Assembly (NCBI GenBank): GCA_022827275.1
Contig: JAJDTG010000003.1
Location: forward strand, 1 to 42,336
Direction of reading: 5' to 3'
DNA from: Candidatus Dadabacteria bacterium
GTDB taxonomy: Bacteria; Desulfobacterota_D; UBA1144; Nemesobacterales; Nemesobacteraceae
Length of the DNA: 42,336 nucleotides
The notes beneath the pieces were generated by a model. That model worked only from the letters and a program-made list of their open reading frames with translations. It ran no database searches and was not told the DNA's origin. Position numbers and translations under genes: made by a program. Shown here piece by piece: positions 1 to 8,929 of the stretch (the first letter of the stretch is position 1; the number at the start of each line of letters is the position of its first letter).

Positions 1-134
1 TAATGCCTGGGGACAATGTGGGCATGGACGTTGAGTTGATAGCGCCTGTGGCAATGGAAGAGCAGTTGCGTTTTGCTATAAGAGAAGGTGGAAGAACAGT
101 TGGGGCGGGTGTAGTGACCCAAATCATTGAGTGA
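1..134 (+). CDS. tuf: Elongation factor Tu, C-terminal end (partial)
   Basis: This is the last 44 or so codons of EF-Tu, the GTPase that delivers aminoacyl-tRNA to the ribosome. The frame from position 3 reads the highly conserved domain 3 end, including [25 protein letters not shown] and a final IIE before TGA at 132-134. The 5' part lies outside the window. Its stop overlaps the start of rpsJ (TGATG), which shows that the str operon runs straight into the S10 operon, a common bacterial arrangement. Confidence 0.97.
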   Translation, partial: MPGDNVGMDVELIAPVAMEEQLRFAIREGGRTVGAGVVTQIIE

Positions 135-454
135 TGAGTAAAGCTTCGAAAATAAGAATAAAGCTTAAGTCTTTTGACTACAGGCTTCTTGATAATTCAA
201 CAGAGGAAATTGTTGATACCGCCAAGAGAACCGGCGCGAGAATAGCCGGTCCGGTCCCGCTTCCTACCAGCATAAACAGGTACTGTGTGCTGCGCGGTCC
301 TCATGTGAACAAGAACTCAAGAGAGCATTTCGAGATAAGAACGCACAAAAGACTTGTAGACATACTTGAACCTACCCAGCAGACGATAGATGAACTTATG
401 AAACTGAATCTTGCTTCGGGTGTGGAAGTGGAGATAAAACTAACGGGTTCGTAA
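134..454 (+). CDS. rpsJ: 30S ribosomal protein S10
   Basis: S10 is a small-subunit head protein and also the NusE partner of NusB in antitermination. The protein is 106 residues with the family core motifs ETAKRTGA-like ([17 protein letters not shown]), [19 protein letters not shown] and a VEIKL end. I chose ATG 134, which overlaps the tuf stop; a GTG one codon upstream (131) is the alternative. It is first in the S10 operon and probably translationally coupled to tuf, since no clear Shine-Dalgarno precedes it. Confidence 0.97.
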   Translation: MSKASKIRIKLKSFDYRLLDNSTEEIVDTAKRTGARIAGPVPLPTSINRYCVLRGPHVNKNSREHFEIRTHKRLVDILEPTQQTIDELMKLNLASGVEVEIKLTGS

Positions 455-457
455 AAA

Positions 458-1102
458 ATGATTCAGGGACTTATAGGAACAAAAAGGGGAATGACCGAGT
501 TTTTCAATGAGGACATGGTGAAGGTTGTCACTACCGTAGTTGAAGCGGGTCCATGCTTTGTGGTTTCGAAAAAAACCAAGGACTCAGACGGCTACGACGC
601 CGTTCAACTCGGTTTTGGGGAGGTAAAACCTCAGCGGCTCACGCGTCCCATGAAGGGACATTTCTCAAAAGCCGGAGTTAACCCTACCGCGAAGCTTAAG
701 GAATTTTCCGCCACAGTTGATGATTACGAGGTGGGGGACGTTGTAAAAGTTGACATCTTCAAGGTCGGAGACACTTTAGACGTCACAGCTAAAAGCAAGG
801 GAAAGGGGTTCGCCGGAACTATAAAACGTTACAATTTCTCAAGACAGCCAATGTCCCACGGTGGCATGGCCCACAGAAGACCCGGCTCCATAGGACAGGC
901 GTCATCTCCGGCCAAGGTATGGAAAGGGCTGAAAATGCCGGGGCGAATGGGTGGAAAGAATGTAACGATTCAGGGCGTCAAGGTGGTTGATATAGATATT
1001 GAGAAAAACCTTCTTTTTGTAAAGGGGTCGGTTCCGGGCCCGGTGGGAGGGACGGTTTTTCTCCAGCACACGTCAAAGGGGGCGAAAGATGCTTCAAGTT
1101 GA
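458..1102 (+). CDS. rplC: 50S ribosomal protein L3
   Basis: L3 is an early assembly protein of the large subunit that reaches the peptidyl-transferase centre. The 214-residue product starts [13 protein letters not shown] and has the signature block around residues 127-160 ([19 protein letters not shown]), which includes the region where some bacteria methylate a glutamine. Its 3' end overlaps the start of rplD by 14 bases, so the two are probably translationally coupled. Confidence 0.97.
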   Translation: MIQGLIGTKRGMTEFFNEDMVKVVTTVVEAGPCFVVSKKTKDSDGYDAVQLGFGEVKPQRLTRPMKGHFSKAGVNPTAKLKEFSATVDDYEVGDVVKVDIFKVGDTLDVTAKSKGKGFAGTIKRYNFSRQPMSHGGMAHRRPGSIGQASSPAKVWKGLKMPGRMGGKNVTIQGVKVVDIDIEKNLLFVKGSVPGPVGGTVFLQHTSKGAKDASS

Positions 1103-1709
1103 CGTATATGACATCGCCAGGAAAAAGGTGGGAACAATGGAGCTTCGCTCCGAAATATTTGAAGCTCCTGTGAAAAAGCACCTACTCCATGAAGTAGTTA
1201 ACTGGCAGCTTGCCAAAAGAAGAGCCGGAACCTCGTCCACCAAGACAAGAGGTGAAGTCCGAGGTGGCGGAGCAAAGCCATGGAAACAGAAACACACAGG
1301 TCGCGCAAGAGCAGGATCCAGGCGTTCCCCGATATGGCGCAAGGGTGGAGTGGTTTTCGGACCGAAACCGAAAGACTGGTCTTACGCGATTCCGAAGAAG
1401 GTAAGAAAAGGGGCGCTTGTTTCCGCTCTCTCAAGCCGTTTCGGAGAAGGTGCCATAGTTGTGCTCGACAGTTTTGAGCTTCCGGAGATAAAAACCAGGC
1501 AGATGGCGAAGTTCATGAAGGATTTTGAGTTTTCCCAAGCTCTCGTGATTGTCAGTTCGGACAACGAGAATCTCCACAAGTCGGCAAGGAACATTCCTGA
1601 CGTAAAGGTGCTTAGGGATGAAGGACTTAACGTATACGATCTCCTTAGGCACAAGAACATAGTCATGGTGAGGGATTCGGTTGAGAAAATCCAGGAGAGA
1701 CTATCATGA
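1089..1709 (+). CDS. rplD: 50S ribosomal protein L4
   Basis: L4 binds 23S rRNA, lines the peptide exit tunnel and in enterobacteria also represses the S10 operon. The 206-residue protein has the conserved tunnel loop near residues 45-90 (motifs AGTSSTKTRGEVRGGG, PWKQKHTGRARAGS, GGVVFGPKP). The start lies inside the end of rplC and the end overlaps rplW by 4 bases (ATGA). No autoregulatory leader is visible, since the promoter lies upstream of the window. Confidence 0.97.
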   Translation: MLQVDVYDIARKKVGTMELRSEIFEAPVKKHLLHEVVNWQLAKRRAGTSSTKTRGEVRGGGAKPWKQKHTGRARAGSRRSPIWRKGGVVFGPKPKDWSYAIPKKVRKGALVSALSSRFGEGAIVVLDSFELPEIKTRQMAKFMKDFEFSQALVIVSSDNENLHKSARNIPDVKVLRDEGLNVYDLLRHKNIVMVRDSVEKIQERLS

Positions 1710-1993
1710 AAGATCCCCGTTCCATCATAAAACTTCCTATAATTACCGAGAAAAGCACAGAAGCCAGGGAAGACGGATGGTATGTTTTTTCCGTCGACAG
1801 AAGATGCAATAAAAAGGAGATACAGGATTCCGTCGAGAAGATTTTCGGGGTCAAGGTGGACAAGGTGAGGACTCTCGTGATTCCTGGAAAAAGAGTGAAA
1901 AGATTCGGCAGGGTTGTAGGAAAGAGGTCAGCGGTTAAAAAGGCTTACGTTAAGCTCAGGGAAGGAGAAATCAACCTGTTTGAGGGAGTTTGA
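1706..1993 (+). CDS. rplW: 50S ribosomal protein L23
   Basis: L23 sits at the tunnel exit and is the docking site for trigger factor and SRP. The 95-residue protein has the typical [13 protein letters not shown] start, an F-x-V-D region ([14 protein letters not shown]), the [14 protein letters not shown] motif and a KKAYVKL end. It overlaps rplD upstream by 4 bases (ATGA). Confidence 0.96.
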   Translation: MKDPRSIIKLPIITEKSTEAREDGWYVFSVDRRCNKKEIQDSVEKIFGVKVDKVRTLVIPGKRVKRFGRVVGKRSAVKKAYVKLREGEINLFEGV

Positions 1994-1995
1994 TC

Positions 1996-2838
1996 ATGGG
2001 AGTAAAAAAATATAACCCTACATCTCCGGGAAGAAGGTTCATGTCCGGGTTTGATTTTGAGGAGATAACCTCAAAAAAGCCCCACAAGTCCCTTACGGTT
2101 TCTCTTAAAAAGAACTCAGGACGCAACTCGAATGGAAGGATTACCAGCTTCAGAAAAGGCGGTGGTCATAAGAGACGCTACAGAATTATAGATTTCAAAA
2201 GGGACAAGCACGGCATACCCGCCAGAGTTGTCTCGTTGGAATATGATCCGTATCGCTCGGCTAGAATCGCTCTTCTGTCTTACGCTGACGGTGAAAAAAG
2301 ATATATTATAGCCCCTGCCGGCCTTAAAGTGGGTGATGAACTGAATTCCGGACCCGGGGTGGAAGTTTCAAGCGGGAATGCTCTTCCCATAGAGAATATT
2401 CCCGTGGGTACGGTTATTCACAACATAGAGATGAGGCCCGGAGGTGGAGGGAAACTGGTTCGTTCTGCAGGTTCGGCGGCGCAGATTGTTGCAAAAGACG
2501 GTAACTACGCCCAGATAAAGCTCGCTTCTGGCGAGATAAGGCTGATTCATCTTCGGTGCATGGCTACAGTGGGAAGGATTGGAAACACCGAGAACGAGCT
2601 TATAGTCTGGGGGAAGGCGGGGAGATCCCGTCACAAGGGCATAAGACCCACCGTTCGCGGGGTGGCGATGAATCCGGTTGATCATCCCCATGGCGGAGGA
2701 GAAGGCAAGGCAACCAAGGGAAACCCTCATCCTGTTTCTCCTTGGGGATGGATTACAATAGGGAAAAAGACGAGAAACAACAAGAGAATGGACAAATATA
2801 TAGTTAAGCCGAGAAGGGTTGGCTACGGAATGGATTAA
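1996..2838 (+). CDS. rplB: 50S ribosomal protein L2
   Basis: L2 is needed for subunit association and peptidyl-transferase assembly. From ATG 1996 the protein is 280 residues and shows the family hallmarks: [11 protein letters not shown] at the start, [12 protein letters not shown], and the C-terminal [13 protein letters not shown] loop with its conserved histidine. A TTG at 1990 is in frame, but the GAGGGAG at 1982-1988 is spaced correctly (7 bases) only for ATG 1996. Confidence 0.97.
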   Translation: MGVKKYNPTSPGRRFMSGFDFEEITSKKPHKSLTVSLKKNSGRNSNGRITSFRKGGGHKRRYRIIDFKRDKHGIPARVVSLEYDPYRSARIALLSYADGEKRYIIAPAGLKVGDELNSGPGVEVSSGNALPIENIPVGTVIHNIEMRPGGGGKLVRSAGSAAQIVAKDGNYAQIKLASGEIRLIHLRCMATVGRIGNTENELIVWGKAGRSRHKGIRPTVRGVAMNPVDHPHGGGEGKATKGNPHPVSPWGWITIGKKTRNNKRMDKYIVKPRRVGYGMD

Positions 2839-2853
2839 TCGCGGGAGCTTCAG

Positions 2854-3132
2854 ATGGCAAGATCAAGTAAAAAGGGACTGTACGTGCACGAAAAGCTTAT
2901 GAAAAAAGTTGAGCAGGCACAGAGTTCCGGGAGTCAGAAAATCATCAGAACCTGGTCAAGAGCCTCAATGATAATACCTGAGATGATAGGAATGACTTTC
3001 GCGGTTCACAACGGAACAAGGTTTATTCCCGTTTTTGTGTCCGAACAGATGGTTGGACATAAACTGGGCGAGTTTTCTCCCACGAGAACCTACCATGGTC
3101 ATGCGGGTGATAGAAAAGCTAGGAAAAGATAG
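2854..3132 (+). CDS. rpsS: 30S ribosomal protein S19
   Basis: S19 is a head protein of the small subunit, next to S13. The 92-residue product begins [11 protein letters not shown] and contains the family block [22 protein letters not shown] and the end [17 protein letters not shown]. Its place between rplB and rplV is the universal S10-operon order. Confidence 0.97.
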   Translation: MARSSKKGLYVHEKLMKKVEQAQSSGSQKIIRTWSRASMIIPEMIGMTFAVHNGTRFIPVFVSEQMVGHKLGEFSPTRTYHGHAGDRKARKR

Positions 3133-3152
3133 TAACAGCAGAGAGATAGCAA

Positions 3153-3491
3153 ATGGTTTCTAAAGCAGTACATAGACATGCCAGAGTGTCACCGAAGAAG
3201 GCCAGAGTGGTTCTTGACCTCATAAGGGGAAAAAGCGTGGAGGAAGCTTCCTCGATTTTGCTCTCCGCCCGCAGGAGGGTCTCACCGCTGCTCTCTAAGC
3301 TGCTTAAATCGGCTGTGGCCAATGCTTCTGAGAAAGGATACAGCGACATTGACTCCCTTTACATAAAGGAAGTCTACGCAACGCAGGGTCCGACACTTAA
3401 GCGTTTTAGGGCCAGGGCGATGGGAAGGGCTTTTGCCCGTAAAACCAGAATGAGTCATATAACAATAGTGCTTGAACAGAGGGGTTTCTGA
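3153..3491 (+). CDS. rplV: 50S ribosomal protein L22
   Basis: L22 lines the exit tunnel with a long beta hairpin. The 112-residue protein shows the family features: [22 protein letters not shown] near the start, the hairpin segment [15 protein letters not shown] and the terminal SHITIVL. It is followed after one base by the rpsC start. Confidence 0.97.
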   Translation: MVSKAVHRHARVSPKKARVVLDLIRGKSVEEASSILLSARRRVSPLLSKLLKSAVANASEKGYSDIDSLYIKEVYATQGPTLKRFRARAMGRAFARKTRMSHITIVLEQRGF

Positions 3492-3492
3492 A

Positions 3493-4185
3493 TTGGGACA
3501 GAAAATTAATCCTATAGGACTTCGTATTGGAATAACCAAGTCATGGGATTCCAAGTGGTTTGCCGAGAAACAGATGTACAGATCCCTGCTCAAAGAGGAT
3601 ATAGACATCCGTAACTACGTGAAGAAAACCTTTTATCAGGCGGCCATCTCGAGCATTGAGATTGAAAGAGCCGCGGCGGACAAGGTCAGGATTCTAGTGT
3701 ATGCGGCAAGGCCCGGGATCATAATAGGAAGAAAAGGGCAGGAAATAGAACAGCTGAAGAAGAAACTTCAGCAGATGACCGGAAAAGGCATATTTCTTGA
3801 CATAAGGGAAGTAAAGAGACCCGAAACCGATGCGCAGCTTGTTGCTGAGAACCTTGCACTTCAGCTTGAAAGAAGGGTTGCATACAGAAGGGCCATGAAA
3901 AGGGTACTTTCATCATCCATCCGAGCCGGGGTTCTAGGAATAAAAGTCATGGTTTCCGGGCGTCTCGGCGGAGCCGAAATAGCGAGAAGAGAGTGGTACA
4001 GGGAGGGAAGAGTGCCTCTCGGTACGCTCCGTGCAGACCTTGATTACGGGTTTACCGAAGCGTCAACTACCTACGGAGTTATAGGCGTAAAGGTCTGGAT
4101 ATTCAAAGGCGAGATAATACAGAAAAAGACTAAGGGGAGAGCAGGCGAGGTTCCTGAGAGTGTAGATACCAATGCTTCAGCCTAA
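3493..4185 (+). CDS. rpsC: 30S ribosomal protein S3
   Basis: S3 is a head protein at the mRNA entry channel, with helicase activity shared with S4. The start is TTG 3493, giving [13 protein letters not shown], exactly the family N terminus; an AGAGGGG stretch at 3478-3484 lies about 8 bases upstream. The protein is 230 residues with a KH domain ([20 protein letters not shown]) and the C-terminal [27 protein letters not shown]-type block. It overlaps rplP by 14 bases. Confidence 0.97.
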   Translation: MGQKINPIGLRIGITKSWDSKWFAEKQMYRSLLKEDIDIRNYVKKTFYQAAISSIEIERAAADKVRILVYAARPGIIIGRKGQEIEQLKKKLQQMTGKGIFLDIREVKRPETDAQLVAENLALQLERRVAYRRAMKRVLSSSIRAGVLGIKVMVSGRLGGAEIARREWYREGRVPLGTLRADLDYGFTEASTTYGVIGVKVWIFKGEIIQKKTKGRAGEVPESVDTNASA

Positions 4186-4594
4186 GAAGACAAAGTACAG
4201 AAAGCAGTTTAAGGGAAGAAACAGAGGAGCGGCGACCCGGGGAACGACGTTTGCCTTCGGCGACCTCGCGCTTCAGACATTGGAAAACGGGACGATTACC
4301 TCAAGGCAAATAGAGGCTGCCCGTATTGCGATCACAAGGCACGTGAGAAGGGGGGCGAATCTCTGGATAAGGATATTTCCCTATAAACCCATTACCAAGA
4401 AACCCGCAGAGACCAGAATGGGAAAGGGTAAGGGGGATGTGGACAAGTACGTGGCACCAGTGAAGAGAGGGCAGTTCCTTTACGAGATATCAGGAGTAAG
4501 CGAAGAACTTGCACGCTCTGCCTTAAGACTTGCTTCCTATAAGCTTCCTCTTAGGACCAGGATAGTGTCCAGAAGCGAGGAGGAGCTTGTCTGA
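4172..4594 (+). CDS. rplP: 50S ribosomal protein L16
   Basis: L16 organises the aminoacyl-tRNA binding site of the 50S subunit. The 140-residue protein begins [19 protein letters not shown] and contains the motifs [20 protein letters not shown] and [19 protein letters not shown]. It starts inside the end of rpsC and its TGA overlaps the rpmC ATG (TGATG), so rpsC-rplP-rpmC are tightly coupled. Confidence 0.97.
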   Translation: MLQPKKTKYRKQFKGRNRGAATRGTTFAFGDLALQTLENGTITSRQIEAARIAITRHVRRGANLWIRIFPYKPITKKPAETRMGKGKGDVDKYVAPVKRGQFLYEISGVSEELARSALRLASYKLPLRTRIVSRSEEELV

Positions 4595-4800
4595 TGGCAA
4601 CGAACGCGGAAGAACTAAGGAACCTCACGCCCGAGGAGCTGAACAAGCGCCATCGTGATGCGAACGAAGAGCTTTTCAATGTCAGAATACAGATTGCCAC
4701 TGGACAGAACCCCAACAATGCGAGGATAAAGCAGTTGAGAAGAGAGATTGCAAGGATACTTACCATAAAAAAACAGCGGGATACGGCCTCAGGGAGTTAA
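4594..4800 (+). CDS. rpmC: 50S ribosomal protein L29
   Basis: L29 is a small helical hairpin protein next to L23 at the tunnel exit. The 68-residue product has the two-helix pattern of the family, with LRNLTPEELNKRHRDANEEL and a second helix IKQLRREIARILTIKKQ. It begins with a 1-base overlap to rplP. Confidence 0.95.
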   Translation: MATNAEELRNLTPEELNKRHRDANEELFNVRIQIATGQNPNNARIKQLRREIARILTIKKQRDTASGS

Positions 4801-4804
4801 TTCC

Positions 4805-5065
4805 ATGGAAAGAGGAAAGTTAAAGACCAGAACGGGGATTGTGGTAGGTAACAAGATGGACAAGACCGCGGTCGTGGAAGTACAGCGGATCAAGAGTCAC
4901 GGTCGATATAAAAAGCAAATAAGAATCAGCAAGCGATTTAAGGTCCATGATGAGCGCAACGAGTGCAACATAGGAGACAGGGTAGTAATAATAGAGTCAA
5001 GGCCCCATAGCAAAACCAAAAGGTGGAGGCTGAGCAAAGTGGTCAGTCAGACCGCAAGTGCGTAA
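4805..5065 (+). CDS. rpsQ: 30S ribosomal protein S17
   Basis: S17 is a primary 16S rRNA-binding protein with an OB fold. The 86-residue protein has RTGIVVGNKMDKTAVVEVQR and KRFKVHDERNECNIGDRVVI, both diagnostic. It lies four bases after rpmC. A 38-base spacer follows before rplN. Confidence 0.96.
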   Translation: MERGKLKTRTGIVVGNKMDKTAVVEVQRIKSHGRYKKQIRISKRFKVHDERNECNIGDRVVIIESRPHSKTKRWRLSKVVSQTASA

Positions 5066-5103
5066 GGCGTGGTTTTTGATTCTTCGGACTACGGGAGAAA
5101 AAA

Positions 5104-5472
5104 ATGATTCAGTCAAGCACATATCTGGACTCGGCGGATAACACGGGGGCCAAAAGGCTTTTCTGCATAAAGGTCTTGGGAGGTTCCGGAAGAAAATATG
5201 CGCGGCTGGGAGATGTGATTGTGGTTTCGGTCAAGCAGGCCATTCCGAAGTCCAAGGTGGAGAAAGGTTCTGTGTACAAAGCCGTGATAGTCAGGGTGAG
5301 GAAGGAACAGAGAAGGCCAGATGGCACATATGTGCGTTTTGATAACAATGCCGCCGTCATAATAGACAAGGAAAACGAACCGATAGGTACGAGGGTTTTT
5401 GGACCGATCGCGCGTGAACTGAGGCTGAAGGGTTTTATGAAAATCATCTCGCTTGCTCCGGAGGTCGTTTGA
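5104..5472 (+). CDS. rplN: 50S ribosomal protein L14
   Basis: L14 lies at the subunit interface and forms a bridge to 16S rRNA. The 122-residue protein begins [19 protein letters not shown] and has the conserved [17 protein letters not shown] segment and the terminal [11 protein letters not shown]. It heads the spc-type part of the cluster. Confidence 0.97.
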   Translation: MIQSSTYLDSADNTGAKRLFCIKVLGGSGRKYARLGDVIVVSVKQAIPKSKVEKGSVYKAVIVRVRKEQRRPDGTYVRFDNNAAVIIDKENEPIGTRVFGPIARELRLKGFMKIISLAPEVV

Positions 5473-5474
5473 AC

Positions 5475-5804
5475 ATGTCCGCTGGAAAGAGAAAATTTCA
5501 CATAAGGGCCGGGGATATGGTCTATGTGGTTGCGGGCAAGGAGAAAGGGAAAACCGGCAAGGTGCTGAGAATTGACAGAGGTGTCGAAAAAGCCTTTGTG
5601 GAAAAGCTCAATATCATAAAGAGACATAGCCGTCCGACGCAGAAAAATCCCGCTGGCGGCATCATCGAGAAAGAGGCTGGAATCCATGTCTCGAATCTGA
5701 TGCTGTACGATTCTGAGAGCAATAAGCCGGTAAAAGTTGGGTATAGAACCGGCGAGGACGGCAAGAAGATAAGGTACAACAGAAGGACTGGAAAGGAAAT
5801 CTGA
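5475..5804 (+). CDS. rplX: 50S ribosomal protein L24
   Basis: L24 initiates assembly of the 50S subunit. It carries a KOW motif (residues about 11-40: [19 protein letters not shown]). The start is either ATG 5475 (109 residues, GGAGG at 5460-5464 spaced 10 bases) or TTG 5469, which overlaps the rplN stop; I prefer the ATG. The end matches the family ([19 protein letters not shown]). Confidence 0.94.
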   Translation: MSAGKRKFHIRAGDMVYVVAGKEKGKTGKVLRIDRGVEKAFVEKLNIIKRHSRPTQKNPAGGIIEKEAGIHVSNLMLYDSESNKPVKVGYRTGEDGKKIRYNRRTGKEI

Positions 5805-5808
5805 GAAA

Positions 5809-6363
5809 ATGGTTCCGAGAATAAAGACTCTGTATATGCGCGAGGTCATACCTGCACTTGTTGAAAAATTTTCCTACGGAAACACTATGCAGGTTCCGAA
5901 GCTTGAGAAAATCGTAGTGAACATGGGGCTTGGGAGGCTTAGTGAGGCCGGGAGACAGACAAAGGTAATCGATGAGGCCGTCTCGGAACTTTCAGGCATA
6001 ACAGGGCAAAGGCCGGTGATTACCAAGGCGCGGAAGTCAGTTGCGGGTTTCAAACTCAGGGAAGGCCAGCCGATAGGCTGCATGGTTACGCTCCGTGGGG
6101 AGAGAATGTATGAGTTTTTCGACCGTTTAGTGAATCTCGCCCTTCCAAGAGTCAGAGACTTTAAGGGTCTGCCGCCGCGGGCTTTTGACGGTTCCGGCAA
6201 CTATACTCTGGGAATAAGGGAGCATCTTGTTTTCCCTGAAATAGATTACAGCAAGGTTCAGTACAACAAGGGAATGAATATTAGTCTGATTACCACTTCA
6301 AAAACCGATGCTGAGGCCATGGAGCTTCTAGCAGGTCTCGGAGTGCCGTTTGCGAAGAACTAG
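5809..6363 (+). CDS. rplE: 50S ribosomal protein L5
   Basis: L5 binds 5S rRNA and contacts the P-site tRNA. The 184-residue protein has the usual motifs: [36 protein letters not shown] and the C-terminal [16 protein letters not shown]. It lies between rplX and rpsN, as in most bacteria. Confidence 0.97.
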   Translation: MVPRIKTLYMREVIPALVEKFSYGNTMQVPKLEKIVVNMGLGRLSEAGRQTKVIDEAVSELSGITGQRPVITKARKSVAGFKLREGQPIGCMVTLRGERMYEFFDRLVNLALPRVRDFKGLPPRAFDGSGNYTLGIREHLVFPEIDYSKVQYNKGMNISLITTSKTDAEAMELLAGLGVPFAKN

Positions 6364-6377
6364 AATAGAGAGGAGCT

Positions 6378-6563
6378 ATGACCAGAAAAGCATTGCTTGA
6401 GAAATCGAAGAGAAAGCCGAAGTATCGTGTGCGTACGGTTAACCGTTGCGTACTTTGCGGAAGGCCGAGAGGCTTTATGAGAAAATTTGGTCTCTGCAGG
6501 GTCTGTTTTAGGGATCTTGCCAGCAAGGGGCATCTTCCAGGCGTCAGAAAAGCGAGTTTTTAA
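6378..6563 (+). CDS. rpsN: 30S ribosomal protein S14, zinc-binding (type Z) form
   Basis: S14 is a small-subunit head protein. The 61-residue length and the four cysteines C24, C27, C40 and C43 identify the short zinc-ribbon form rather than the long cysteine-free form of about 100 residues. No second rpsN copy is in the window. GAGGAG lies just upstream of the ATG. Confidence 0.96.
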   Translation: MTRKALLEKSKRKPKYRVRTVNRCVLCGRPRGFMRKFGLCRVCFRDLASKGHLPGVRKASF

Positions 6564-6582
6564 GAAACACGTTGGAGAAAAA

Positions 6583-6975
6583 ATGACGGATCCGATTGCA
6601 GATATGTTAACCAGAATAAGGAACGCTTTTATGGTGGGTCACGACCATGTCGAGATTCCCGGTTCGATTATAAAAGGCGAGATTGCCAGGGTTCTTACAG
6701 AGGAAGGCTACGTGGAGAGTTATAAAATTACTGAAGAAGGGGTAAAGAAAAACATAACCATCAAGCTGAAATACGGTCCTGACGGCAAGGCGGCTGTAGA
6801 GGAAATAAAGAGGATAAGCAAGCCATCAAGAAGGGTTTACGTGGGCAAAGATGATATTCCAAGGGTCAGGGGCGGAATGGGAATCTCAATACTCTCTACT
6901 TCAAACGGAATAATGACGGGGGTTGCTGCAAGGAATAAGAGGATAGGCGGGGAGATTCTCTGCACTGTGATCTGA
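6583..6975 (+). CDS. rpsH: 30S ribosomal protein S8
   Basis: S8 is a primary binder of the central domain of 16S rRNA and, in enterobacteria, the translational repressor of the spc operon. From ATG 6583 (preceded by TTGGAGAAAAA) the protein is 130 residues, the family length, beginning MTDPIADMLTRIRNA. The C-terminal GISILSTSNGIMT motif is present. An upstream in-frame extension into rpsN is open but has no family similarity. Confidence 0.96.
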   Translation: MTDPIADMLTRIRNAFMVGHDHVEIPGSIIKGEIARVLTEEGYVESYKITEEGVKKNITIKLKYGPDGKAAVEEIKRISKPSRRVYVGKDDIPRVRGGMGISILSTSNGIMTGVAARNKRIGGEILCTVI

Positions 6976-6985
6976 GGACAGAAGA

Positions 6986-7534
6986 ATGTCAAGAATAGGA
7001 ACAAAACCAGTGGCTATTCCCGACGGGGTAACGGCGATGCCCAAACAGGGAGCTATCGAAATCAGGGGGCCAAAGGGAAGCCTTGAGGTTACTGTACCCG
7101 AAGGAATAAAAGCCGTACTTGAGGACGGAGCCGTTGTTGTTTCTAGGCAAAGCGAAGAGAAAAGAATAAAGTCTTTCCACGGTCTTACGCGAAGCCTTAT
7201 TAACAATTCAGTAATAGGGGTGAGCGAGGGATTTTCTAAGGTGCTTCGCATAACCGGCACGGGTTACAAGGCAGATTTGGTGGGGAAAGCTGAACTCAGG
7301 CTTTCACTCGGTTATTCCCATCCGGTTGATTTCCCTCTTCCCCAGGGCATAGAGGCGACTGTGGAGGAACGGGGCACCCTGCTATCGCTCCATGGAATTG
7401 ATAAGCAGCTCGTGGGAGAGACCGCAGCACGCATAAGAAAGATAAGACCACCCGATTCCTATAAAGGCAAGGGTGTTCGTTACGAAGGTGAGAAGTTGAG
7501 GCTTAAACCCGGAAAAGCTGGAGCGGCTAAGTAA
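6986..7534 (+). CDS. rplF: 50S ribosomal protein L6
   Basis: L6 lies near the factor-binding site and the sarcin-ricin loop. The 182-residue protein starts MSRIGTKPVAIPDGV and has two related half domains, ending in the signature KIRPPDSYKGKGVRYEGE. Its stop overlaps the rplR start (TAATG). Confidence 0.97.
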   Translation: MSRIGTKPVAIPDGVTAMPKQGAIEIRGPKGSLEVTVPEGIKAVLEDGAVVVSRQSEEKRIKSFHGLTRSLINNSVIGVSEGFSKVLRITGTGYKADLVGKAELRLSLGYSHPVDFPLPQGIEATVEERGTLLSLHGIDKQLVGETAARIRKIRPPDSYKGKGVRYEGEKLRLKPGKAGAAK

Positions 7535-7908
7535 TGATAAAGAAGAAAAGCAGAAACCTGGCGCGTAAAAGAAGACACATTGCCGTGAGGAAGAAGATGA
7601 GCGGCACTGCGGAGATTCCCAGGGTTTCCGTCTTCCGTTCAGCAAGACATATATACGCCCAGTTGATAGATGATACCGCAGAAGTCACCCTTGTTCAGGC
7701 GTCAACGATGTTCTCTGAGACGAAAAAGAGGTTGTCTGCTGAGAATATGACGAAAACCGAGGTTGCCAAAGAGGTTGGAAAGCATCTCGGGGAGATGGCC
7801 GTTCAGAAGGGTATAAGCAAGGTGCGTTTCGACAGAGGGGGTTACTCTTACCACGGAAGGATAAAGTCGCTTGCCGACGGGATCCGTGAGGCTGGAGTAG
7901 AGTTTTAG
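7534..7908 (+). CDS. rplR: 50S ribosomal protein L18
   Basis: L18 binds 5S rRNA with L5. The 124-residue protein shows RVSVFRSARHIYAQLIDD, an ASTMFSETKKR-type segment and the terminal VRFDRGGYSYHGRIKSLADG block. It is coupled to rplF by a one-base overlap. Confidence 0.96.
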   Translation: MIKKKSRNLARKRRHIAVRKKMSGTAEIPRVSVFRSARHIYAQLIDDTAEVTLVQASTMFSETKKRLSAENMTKTEVAKEVGKHLGEMAVQKGISKVRFDRGGYSYHGRIKSLADGIREAGVEF

Positions 7909-7934
7909 GAGAAAAATTAAAGGAGGCTTTGATC

Positions 7935-8465
7935 TTGGCAGAGGAGAGAATAAATCCGGCGGAACTTGAATTGCAAGAAAAAGTGGTTCACATAAGGAGG
8001 GTCGCTAAGGTGACCAAGGGTGGGAAAAGGTTCCATTTCACTGTTCTCGCCGTGGTCGGAAACTCCGATGGAATTGTGGGAGCCGGTCTGGGAAAATCGA
8101 ATGAGGTTCCCGATGCTGTAAGAAAGGCGGTTGAAAAAGCAAAGAAAACTCTCATCAGAGTTCCACGCAACGGTGCCACCATACCGCACGGAATTCACAC
8201 GGAATATGTGTCAAGCAAGGTTATGCTGCTGCCTGCTGCCCCGGGTACGGGCGTTATAGCGGGTGGTGCAGTGCGCGCGGTGGTCGAACTTGCGGGCATA
8301 CACGATGTTCTCTCTAAAGTTGTCGGGTCAAGGAACCCGCTTAATGTTGTTATGGCGGTTGTAAAGGGGCTCTCGGAACTGCAGGTTCCCGAAGAAATCG
8401 CAAAGACGAGGAACAAGGAGATAAAGGACCTCGATCTTCCTAATTACTATGGAGCGGTGCAGTAG
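7935..8465 (+). CDS. rpsE: 30S ribosomal protein S5
   Basis: S5 helps keep translation accurate and forms part of the mRNA entry site. I chose TTG 7935 because a perfect AGGAGG at 7921-7926 sits 8 bases upstream; an in-frame TTG at 7929 is only 2 bases away from it. The 176-residue protein has the N-terminal double-stranded-RNA-binding fold (RVAKVTKGGKRFHFTVLAVV) and the GAGLGKSNEVPDAVRKA motif. The gene is followed directly by rplO with no rpmD between. Confidence 0.96.
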   Translation: MAEERINPAELELQEKVVHIRRVAKVTKGGKRFHFTVLAVVGNSDGIVGAGLGKSNEVPDAVRKAVEKAKKTLIRVPRNGATIPHGIHTEYVSSKVMLLPAAPGTGVIAGGAVRAVVELAGIHDVLSKVVGSRNPLNVVMAVVKGLSELQVPEEIAKTRNKEIKDLDLPNYYGAVQ

Positions 8466-8497
8466 GACGCATGCTTAACAATGGAGTGCGAAAGGAA

Positions 8498-8929
8498 ATG
8501 TTAAACGAACTTTCACCGGTTAGGGGATCTAAAACAAAAAGAAAAAGGGTAGGAAGGGGTGCGGGTTCCCAGGGAAAAACCAGCGGGAGAGGGCACAAGG
8601 GCCAGGGGTCCCGTTCGGGGAGAGGGGTATCCAGATGGTTTGAAGGGGGTCAGACTCCACTCAAAATGAGGAGCCCGAAGAGGGGTTTCACAAACATATT
8701 CAAAAAACAGTACGACATAGTTAATTTGAAGGATCTTGAGCGTTTTGCGGATGCGGAGTCGGTTACGGTCCAGACGCTTGCCGAGGCGGGAATAGTAAGC
8801 GGCAAAAAACCCGTAAAACTTCTGTCTAGCGGCGAGATTACCTCAGCCCTCTCCATAACGGTCAACGCCTGTAGTGAGGCGGCTGCACGCAAGATAAACG
8901 ACGCGGGAGGAAAAGTGGAAATAGTATGA
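8498..8929 (+). CDS. rplO: 50S ribosomal protein L15
   Basis: L15 is a late-assembly protein of the large subunit. From ATG 8498 (AAAGGA just upstream) the protein is 143 residues, the usual length, and starts MLNELSPVRGS. The glycine- and arginine-rich N-terminal tail (GRGAGSQGKTSGRGHKGQGS) is diagnostic. An in-frame ATG at 8471 would add nine residues without family support. The stop overlaps the secY start (ATGA). Confidence 0.95.
   Translation: MLNELSPVRGSKTKRKRVGRGAGSQGKTSGRGHKGQGSRSGRGVSRWFEGGQTPLKMRSPKRGFTNIFKKQYDIVNLKDLERFADAESVTVQTLAEAGIVSGKKPVKLLSSGEITSALSITVNACSEAAARKINDAGGKVEIV

Noticed and set aside
978-1181. Open frames on the minus strand inside rplC/rplD and other ribosomal genes
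   Set aside because: They lie antisense to highly conserved genes, have no ribosome sites and show no family motif.
6487-6583. N-terminal extension of rpsH into rpsN
   Set aside because: S8 normally begins MTDPIADML, which is exactly the ATG at 6583.
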